From Clostridia bacterium (lineage in GTDB: Bacteria > Bacillota_A > Clostridia > Oscillospirales > CAG-272): DNA of 11,216 bases. A program made the position numbers and the translations under genes. Below the pieces are notes generated by a model. That model did not search any database, was not told the DNA's origin, and saw only the letters and a list, made by a program, of their open reading frames with translations. The stretch lies in assembly GCA_017652965.1 (NCBI GenBank), contig JAGBZZ010000186.1:1-11216 (forward strand), read 5' to 3'. Each line of letters starts with the position of its first letter. Position 1 is the first letter of the stretch. Below are positions 5,708 through 11,216 of this stretch, one piece after another.

Positions 5708-8700
5708 ATGCTGACACTCCTCTTCGGTGCCCCGGGCACAGGAAAAACCACCATGCTTTTTGAGGCGATCGCCTCCGACATTGCGGCGGGCATCCCCTCC
5801 TTTTTGGTCGTGCCCGAGCAAAATACCGTTTCGGTTGAGGCAACGGCGGCACGCCGCCTGCCTCCCAATGCCCCGCTTGTCTTTGAGGTCACCAACTTCA
5901 CCCGTCTTGCCGACACCGTCTTTCGCCGTGTCGGCGGGGTGGCAGCACGCTATGCCGATGAGGCGACCTCTGCCCTTCTTTTGCGTGACGTGCTGGCCGC
6001 ACTCGCCCCCGCGCTTTCCGACCGCCGCCGGGTGGATGCCGCCAGAGTCGGTGAGCTTTTGGGGGCGATCCGCGAGTTCAAGATGTCTGCCATCCGCCCG
6101 GATATGCTGGCCAAGGCCGCCGAGGAGGTAAGCGACAACGAGCCGCTTTCCCACAAGCTTGCCGACCTTTCGCTTCTTCTTGCCGGCTTTGAGGACAGCC
6201 TTTCATCGCACGGCACTCTTCTCCCCATTGACGGGCTTGCCCGCCTTGGTGAGATCCTGGCTACCGAGGCGCCGCTTGCGGGGGCACACTTTTATTTTGA
6301 CGGCTTTACCAGCTTTACCGCCGTCCAGCGTGCCGTCATGCGCGGCCTTTTGCGCACCGGAGAGCTGACGGTCACCCTCCCGATGCCCCCACCGGAGCTT
6401 GCCAAGGCGGCACTCTCTTATGCCGAGGTGGAGCGCACGGTGCGGGATCTTACCCGCCTTGGGGATGAGCTTGGGGTCGAGGTCAAGCGCCTGACACTGA
6501 CAGAAAATCGCCGGGCGCGTGCCCCCATCCTTGCTGAGATCGGGAACCGTCTTTTTACCGTGGCACCCCCGCCCCTGCCCGAAAGGCGCGAGGAGGACGC
6601 CGAGGCTATACGCATCCTTGAATGCCGCACGCCCTACTCGGAGGCCGAGATCGTGGCCGCCGACATTGCACGGCGGGTGCAGGAAGGGGCGCGCTACCGC
6701 GATTTTGCCATTGTGGCCCGCTCGGCCGAGGAGTACCGCGGTGTGCTTGACACCGCCCTTGCCCGGCACGGCATCCCCGCTTATTTCTCGCTTCCCACCG
6801 ACCTTTCCGCCTTTGAGGCGATCAAGATGATCCGCACCGTTTACGCCATCCTGACAGGGGGCGAGCGGCGCGAAGACGTCATCACCTATCTGAAATGCGG
6901 CCTGCTTGGGCTCACCCGCGACGAAAGCGACCGCTTTGAGCTGTATGCCGAGCGGTGGGGGCTTTCGGGGCGCCGCCTTTTGCACGTCCCCTTCCGCATG
7001 CTACCGGGCGGTTATTCTCCCCCCAAACGGGCGGAGGATCGCAAGGCCGCTGAGGAGGCGCTCGCTTCGCTGAACGCCACACAGGCGGCTATCCGCAATT
7101 CCCTGCGCATCCCGGAGCGTGCGTGTAAAGAAAACGTTACTGTAAAAGAGCATTGTGCCATCCTGTATGAATATCTTACCGAGATGCAGGTGGATAAAAA
7201 GCTCTACGAGCGTGCCAAGGAGTACGCCGCCGCCGGCGATGCCGAGCGGGCAGACGAGGTGGCGCGCCTGTTTGCCACCATCACCGAGACGCTGGATCGC
7301 CTGGTGGAGCTTATTCCCGACAGTGTCCTGAGCGCCGCGGATTTTTCGGATCTTTTGTCCCTCGTCTTTTCCACCAAGACCCTGCGTGCCATCCCCGCAC
7401 GGGCCGATGCCGTCACGGTCGGCTCGGCCGATCTTCTGCGGCCGAACGAGCCGCGGCACGTCTATCTGATCGGCGTGGGGGCCGACGTCTTTCCGCGCGG
7501 CGGAGAGGAAAACGGGATCTTCACCCAGACCGAGCTTTCAAGGCTTTGTGACCTTGGCATCGTGCTGGACGGGGACGAGCTGGTGCGCGCCTCACGCGAG
7601 TACTACTGCTTTTTGCGTGCCCTCTTGGCCGCCACCGAAAGCGTCACGCTTTCCTACTATCTTGTCGGCTTCTCCTTTACCCCTGTCGGCCGCAGTGATG
7701 CCATCGACCGCATCCTGGCGATGGACCCCGACCGTTTTCCCATCCGGCGCGAGGATGAGATGCCGCTTTTTGACCGTCTTTTCTCCACCGATGCCGCCAT
7801 TGCGGCACTGGGCAGCCACCTGACGGCGGCCGAGCGGGAGGCGCTTTTGACCGTGCTGAACAAGGATGCCGAGGCCGCCCCGCTTCTCGCCTCTGCCATC
7901 CGCCCGCTGACCGACCCGCAGGCGCGCGTGGATCGCGAGGTGATGGACACCCTTTACCGCGACAGGATCGCCCTGACGCAAAGCCACATCGACCGCTACG
8001 TCAGCTGTCCCTTTTCCTATTTCTGCAAGTACGTTCTGAAGCTGTCGGACGACTCGCACATTACCCTGCACAGTGGCGAGATCGGCACCTTTATCCACGC
8101 CGTTTTGGAATACTTTTTCCGCGATACCCCCAAGGAGGTGCTGGCAAAGATGAGCGATGCGGAGATCGCCGATGCCGTATCCCGCCTCACCGACCGTTAC
8201 CTTTCGGACATTTTCCCCGAGGAAAGCGAGCTGACACCGCGCATACGCCACCGCTTTGCCCGCCTGGGGGCGGCGGCCGTGCGCATCGTGCGGGAGCTGC
8301 GGGAGGAGGCGGCGGTTTCGGAATTCGTCCCGCTTTTCTTTGAGTATTCGCCAAGCGACGAGGATCCGGAGGCGGCCGCCCCCAGGCGGATCCTGCTGGA
8401 GGACGGGCGCCACGTGACCCTGTACGGAAGCATCGACCGCGTGGACGTCTATCACCACGGGGGCAACGCCTATCTGCGGGTCATCGACTACAAAACGGGA
8501 GCCAAGGAATTTGCACGGGAGGATATCCGACAGGGGAAGAATCTGCAGATGCTGATCTACCTTTTCTCGCTCTGGAAGACCGACCGTGAGGGCTTTGCCC
8601 GTGCCCTTGGCGTTGCCGAGGGGGGAGGCATCCTGCCTGCCGGCGCCCTGTACCTTAACCTTTCCCTGGCGCTATCGCGGGTGGCACACCCCACCGCCCC

Positions 8701-9034
8701 GCCCGACGGGCGCTGCACGCGCTCCGGCCTGCTTTTGGCCGCGACAGAGAGCCTGCACGCCATGGATCCGACCGAAAGCGGACGCTTTATCCCGCTCACG
8801 TTTTCCGAGGACGGGACCCCCACCGTGAAAAAAGCGGTCACGCTTGCCGACGGCGAGGAGATGGAGGAGCTGTGCCGGGAGGTGGACGATATCATCCGCA
8901 CGCTTTCCGGCAGGATGGTGCGCGGTGAGGCAGATGCCCTACCGCTTTTAAGCGGAAAAAGCTCCCCCTGCGCACACTGCGATTACTACCCCATCTGCCG
9001 CAATGCGGGTGGCGGCGCCACCGCTGAGGGATAA
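5708..9034 (+). CDS. addB: AddB subunit of the AddAB helicase-nuclease
   Basis: An 1108-residue protein, close to the usual AddB length (about 1150). With AddA it processes double-strand breaks for RecA-dependent repair. The N-terminus carries the Walker A loop GAPGTGKTT (7-15). A helicase-like middle region follows. The C-terminal third is the RecB-type nuclease domain, with His797 in GTFIHAVLE, Asp910 in GSIDRVD, and Asp927/Lys929 in IDYKTG. Four cysteines fit the known AddB iron-sulfur staple: Cys767 (YVSCPF), Cys1088, Cys1091 and Cys1097. The gap of 321 residues and the C-x2-C-x5-C spacing are what is expected. The ATG has GGAG six bases upstream, inside the end of the winged-helix gene. 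All nuclease and cluster residues appear intact. In most Firmicutes addA follows directly; here it does not. Confidence 0.96.
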   Translation: MLTLLFGAPGTGKTTMLFEAIASDIAAGIPSFLVVPEQNTVSVEATAARRLPPNAPLVFEVTNFTRLADTVFRRVGGVAARYADEATSALLLRDVLAALAPALSDRRRVDAARVGELLGAIREFKMSAIRPDMLAKAAEEVSDNEPLSHKLADLSLLLAGFEDSLSSHGTLLPIDGLARLGEILATEAPLAGAHFYFDGFTSFTAVQRAVMRGLLRTGELTVTLPMPPPELAKAALSYAEVERTVRDLTRLGDELGVEVKRLTLTENRRARAPILAEIGNRLFTVAPPPLPERREEDAEAIRILECRTPYSEAEIVAADIARRVQEGARYRDFAIVARSAEEYRGVLDTALARHGIPAYFSLPTDLSAFEAIKMIRTVYAILTGGERREDVITYLKCGLLGLTRDESDRFELYAERWGLSGRRLLHVPFRMLPGGYSPPKRAEDRKAAEEALASLNATQAAIRNSLRIPERACKENVTVKEHCAILYEYLTEMQVDKKLYERAKEYAAAGDAERADEVARLFATITETLDRLVELIPDSVLSAADFSDLLSLVFSTKTLRAIPARADAVTVGSADLLRPNEPRHVYLIGVGADVFPRGGEENGIFTQTELSRLCDLGIVLDGDELVRASREYYCFLRALLAATESVTLSYYLVGFSFTPVGRSDAIDRILAMDPDRFPIRREDEMPLFDRLFSTDAAIAALGSHLTAAEREALLTVLNKDAEAAPLLASAIRPLTDPQARVDREVMDTLYRDRIALTQSHIDRYVSCPFSYFCKYVLKLSDDSHITLHSGEIGTFIHAVLEYFFRDTPKEVLAKMSDAEIADAVSRLTDRYLSDIFPEESELTPRIRHRFARLGAAAVRIVRELREEAAVSEFVPLFFEYSPSDEDPEAAAPRRILLEDGRHVTLYGSIDRVDVYHHGGNAYLRVIDYKTGAKEFAREDIRQGKNLQMLIYLFSLWKTDREGFARALGVAEGGGILPAGALYLNLSLALSRVAHPTAPPDGRCTRSGLLLAATESLHAMDPTESGRFIPLTFSEDGTPTVKKAVTLADGEEMEELCREVDDIIRTLSGRMVRGEADALPLLSGKSSPCAHCDYYPICRNAGGGATAEG

Positions 9035-9059
9035 GACGGCGGAATATTTTGCAAACCTA

Positions 9060-9088
9060 TTGCTTTTTGCGTACGTTTATTATATAAT
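9060..9088 (+). promoter_or_regulatory. Sigma-A-type promoter of the CvpA-like gene
   Basis: TTGCTT (9060-9065) and an exact TATAAT (9083-9088) are separated by 17 bases, in an AT-rich island between GC-rich genes. Transcription would start near 9095. TAAGGAGG (9117-9124) then stands 10 bases before the ATG at 9135. No clear terminator is seen between addB and this promoter, so readthrough from the nnr-addB operon is also possible. Confidence 0.82.
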
Positions 9089-9134
9089 TTCAGTGTATAT
9101 ATCCATCATAGATCCTTAAGGAGGAAGCTATAGT

Positions 9135-10601
9135 ATGCTCGCCAATATCCTGATGTGGGGCTCGATTGCCATCGTCGTTCTGACGGCGCTCAGCAATCTC
9201 AATGCCGCCAACTCAAAAAAAGCCTTCCTGCGTCTTATCGTTTCCGCAGTGTCCTTCGCGCTGGCTCTGCTTCTTTCCGGCCCTACGGTAGCCGGCTTTG
9301 ACACCCAGCTGATCGATGCCCTGTCGGCCGCCCGCCCCGAGATCGCCGATCTCATTTCGGCGATGCCCTCGGTGTATCCCTTCCTGCTGGGGCTTTTGCG
9401 TCCGCTTGTCTTCCTTGTTTTGTACTTTGTGCTGGTCATCCTTCTGCGCCTTGTGCTGTTCCTGGTAAGCGCCTGCTTCCCGAAGCGCTATAAGAACGGC
9501 AGCATCCCGCTTATCTCGGGTGTGTACGGCCTTGTGCGCGGGTGCATCCTTGCCGTCGTGCTTCTGACCCCCATCCTCGGCTACGCCTCTCTCGGAAACG
9601 AGGCGATCACGGCCTACGTTGCGGAAAGTGAGGCCGGCGAGGCAGAGGATGCGGCCGTAGAGAAGCTGGTTGCCCTGCAGGGGCATCTGGAGGCGGTCGA
9701 GGACAACGCCATCCTTGGAAAGATCTCCACCGTGACCGACAGGATCTTTACCGAGCTTGTCACCACAGAGCTTAGCACCGAGAAGGCCTCCCCCACCGAG
9801 GAGCTGCCGACCTTTGCAAGGCTTTTCTACCACGTCCGCTGGATCGTCAATAAGCCGCTGGCCGAGTTCGGCGCCGGCGAAAAGGTTGCCCTGCGCAGCA
9901 TGGCAGATCTCTTCGGCGAATCGGTCTTCCTTCCCACCGTATCCTCCGAGGTGCTTTCCACCATGACCACCAAGTGGGCAAACGGGGAAAGCTTCCTTAC
10001 CCTGGAAAAGCCGAGCCTTGCCGAGCCGTATTCCACCCTTTCCGATCCGCTTTTTGACATTCTTGCCTCCACCACCGCGGAGACGGTAACGGCCGATATC
10101 TCCACCGTGGCCGACCTTATGGGGCTTATGATCGATTACGGCATCCTGAGTGCAGAGGAGGATGAGATCTTCAACCGTCTGACGGCCACCGACAGCGGCA
10201 CCGGCAAGACCTTTGTGCAGGAGGCGATCGCCCTCCTTGAGACCAATCCCCACATGGCCCCCCTGCGTCAAAGCATTACGACCTTCGTCATGGAGATCAT
10301 GGGCAACGAATTCGGCACGCCCGCAGAGCTGCGTGAGAATTACGGCGATATGGTCGACGGTATGGTAGACGTGCTGGCCACGGTTGAGGGCAGCACCAAT
10401 GAAGAAAAGATCGAAAACCTCACCCCCGTCATCAAGGACGGCTTAGCAGAGAACGGCCTTGATGTACCCGAAAGCGTGGTGGATGAGGCCTCCCGCCTGA
10501 TCCTTGATGAGCTGGACACCAGAGGCATCACGCTTTCCGAGCTGACCGCGGACGACATTTTCAGCATTCTTGATTCCTACGTCGCTGCCGGCGCTAACTA
10601 A
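9135..10601 (+). CDS. CvpA-like membrane protein with large C-terminal extracytoplasmic region
   Basis: A 488-residue protein. Residues 1-150 contain four hydrophobic segments (about 3-20, 31-49, 82-113 and 128-151). Basic residues lie in the loops around Lys28/Lys29 and at PKRYK (116-120), which places those loops inside. The stretch SIPLISGVYGLVRGCILAVV (123-142) resembles the glycine/arginine signature of the CvpA family (PF02674). The rest of the match is weak, and the G-x-R-G motif usual near the CvpA N-terminus is absent. Residues 152-488 are acidic, helix-rich and without membrane segments; topology puts them outside the cell. This tail is far longer than in ordinary CvpA proteins of about 160-220 residues. 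I cannot assign a function. It is transcribed alone from its own promoter and closed by a terminator. Confidence 0.72.
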   Translation: MLANILMWGSIAIVVLTALSNLNAANSKKAFLRLIVSAVSFALALLLSGPTVAGFDTQLIDALSAARPEIADLISAMPSVYPFLLGLLRPLVFLVLYFVLVILLRLVLFLVSACFPKRYKNGSIPLISGVYGLVRGCILAVVLLTPILGYASLGNEAITAYVAESEAGEAEDAAVEKLVALQGHLEAVEDNAILGKISTVTDRIFTELVTTELSTEKASPTEELPTFARLFYHVRWIVNKPLAEFGAGEKVALRSMADLFGESVFLPTVSSEVLSTMTTKWANGESFLTLEKPSLAEPYSTLSDPLFDILASTTAETVTADISTVADLMGLMIDYGILSAEEDEIFNRLTATDSGTGKTFVQEAIALLETNPHMAPLRQSITTFVMEIMGNEFGTPAELRENYGDMVDGMVDVLATVEGSTNEEKIENLTPVIKDGLAENGLDVPESVVDEASRLILDELDTRGITLSELTADDIFSILDSYVAAGAN

Positions 10602-10608
10602 ACACACA

Positions 10609-10642
10609 AAAAGGGGGCGCACACGCTGTGCCCCCTTTCTTT
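10609..10642 (+). terminator. Terminator hairpin after the CvpA-like gene, directly before copA
   Basis: AAAGGGGGC (10610-10618) pairs with GCCCCCTTT (10630-10638), with further inner pairing of GCACA and TGTGC in an alternative register. A broken T tract (TTTCTTT, 10636-10642) follows. The hairpin starts 8-9 bases after the TAA and ends only two bases before the GGAG ribosome binding site of the next gene. Confidence 0.85.
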
Positions 10643-10655
10643 ACGGAGTGAAGAA

Positions 10656-11216
10656 ATGAAAACTCAATTCACCGTCAGCGGCATGTCCTGTGCCGCCTGC
10701 CAGCACCATGTGGAGCATGCCGTCCTTTCCTGCGAGGGGGTTGCGGCAGTCAGCGTCAGCCTGATCACCGCGAGCATGACCGTCACGCACGATTGCCCCG
10801 CAGCGCGCATTGCCGAGGCCGTCGCAGCGGCGGGCTATGAGGCCACGCCAAAGGAGGCCGGCGCACCGATCCTGCCCCCTGCCACCACGGATAGCGCCGC
10901 CCGCATGCTTGCCCGTCTTTTTCCCCTGCTTATCCTGACGGCGGCAGTCTTCTATCTTTCCATGGCCCCCATGCTGGGGCTTTCCCGCCCGCGCCCCTTA
11001 GATCCCGCCCTTGGCCACGGCCTGTGGCTTCTTTTGGCAGAATGCCTTCTGACGCTTCCTGTCCTTTACGGCGGGCGGCGGCATTTCGTCCGTGGGACAG
11101 CCGCCCTTTTGCACCGTGCGCCGACCATGGACACCTTGATCCTCTTTGGGGTTGGGACCGCCTTCTTGCACGGGGTGGTGATGATCCTTTTGGCCGCCCT
11201 CTTCCCCGCACGCGCG
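10656..11216 (+). CDS. copA: Copper-type P1B ATPase, N-terminal part (3' end outside window)
   Basis: An open frame of 187 codons runs to the window edge with no stop. Residues 1-67 are a heavy-metal-associated domain with the metal-binding motif GMSCAAC (9-15), so Cys12 and Cys15 are the predicted Cu(I) ligands. A Pro/Ala-rich linker follows, then hydrophobic segments at about 84-103 and 120-137. GGRRHFVRGTAALLHRAPTM leads into MDTLILFGVGTAF, typical of the third and fourth membrane helices of CopA-like ATPases. GMSCAAC favours copper over zinc or cadmium, but the CPx motif and phosphorylation site lie outside the window, so ion specificity is an inference. The ATG has GGAG seven bases upstream, immediately after a terminator hairpin. 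No convincing promoter is seen between hairpin and start, and no CopY-type (TACAnnTGTA) operator. Confidence 0.87.
   Translation, partial: MKTQFTVSGMSCAACQHHVEHAVLSCEGVAAVSVSLITASMTVTHDCPAARIAEAVAAAGYEATPKEAGAPILPPATTDSAARMLARLFPLLILTAAVFYLSMAPMLGLSRPRPLDPALGHGLWLLLAECLLTLPVLYGGRRHFVRGTAALLHRAPTMDTLILFGVGTAFLHGVVMILLAALFPARA

Noticed and set aside
5201..6154. Minus-strand open frame (317 codons) opposite the winged-helix gene and addB
   Set aside because: The composition is low-complexity Gly/Lys/Arg with no motif, and both genes on the other strand are well supported.
9020..9045. Possible terminator after addB (CCGC/GCGG pairing)
   Set aside because: The stem is only four pairs with a 14-base loop and no proper T tract directly after it, so it is too weak to call.
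9213..10271. Minus-strand open frame (352 codons) opposite the CvpA-like gene
   Set aside because: The plus-strand gene has a strong promoter, a ribosome binding site, membrane segments and a terminator. The antisense frame has none of these.
10930..11211. Minus-strand open frame opposite copA
   Set aside because: An Arg/Gly/Pro-rich shadow frame with no motif; the plus strand encodes recognisable P-type ATPase sequence.

Overview
The window is a GC-rich stretch of a bacterial chromosome. It most likely comes from a high-GC member of the Clostridia (Firmicutes), for example an uncultured gut lineage. That assignment is an inference from gene content: an AddB-type rather than RecBCD-type nuclease subunit, a Cytidylate_kin2-like kinase, a PF06695 small membrane protein and an EndA-like lipoprotein nuclease. 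Strong AAGGAGG ribosome binding sites and near-consensus sigma-A promoters with 17-bp spacers fit the same picture. No rRNA, tRNA, CRISPR array, insertion sequence or phage gene was seen. Coding density is high, and no gene-free stretch exceeds about 160 bases.

Left part (1-1860, plus strand). The window opens inside an unrecognised gene whose stop overlaps (ATGA) the start of a secreted lipoprotein nuclease of the EndA/DNA-entry type, which carries a C-terminal Cys/His module. A hairpin terminator follows, and a new promoter begins inside its loop. That promoter drives a small polytopic membrane protein of the PF06695 family. A bidirectional terminator closes this segment.

Middle (1870-3635). 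Two minus-strand genes form an operon behind a TTTACA-17-TATAAT promoter: a cytidylate-kinase-like protein, then an RluA-family pseudouridine synthase that overlaps it by 8 bases. Back to back with this promoter lies a plus-strand promoter.

Right part (3636-9034, plus strand). A tight operon contains the bifunctional NAD(P)HX epimerase/dehydratase nnr, a small winged-helix protein with a degenerate receiver-like N-terminus, and addB, the AddB subunit of the AddAB helicase-nuclease. The first two overlap by ATGA and addB starts 3 bases after the second. No addA follows.

End (9035-11216). A promoter with an exact TATAAT drives a 488-residue membrane protein with a CvpA-like N-terminal half and a large, probably extracytoplasmic, C-terminal part. 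A terminator hairpin ends just before the ribosome binding site of a copper-type P1B ATPase gene, which runs off the window.

Most of the window is housekeeping. No complete new system can be demonstrated. The points most worth checking are the orphan receiver-like regulator inside the nnr-addB operon, the missing addA, the modular lipoprotein nuclease, the CvpA-like protein with a large outer domain, and two terminators closely fused to downstream gene starts.
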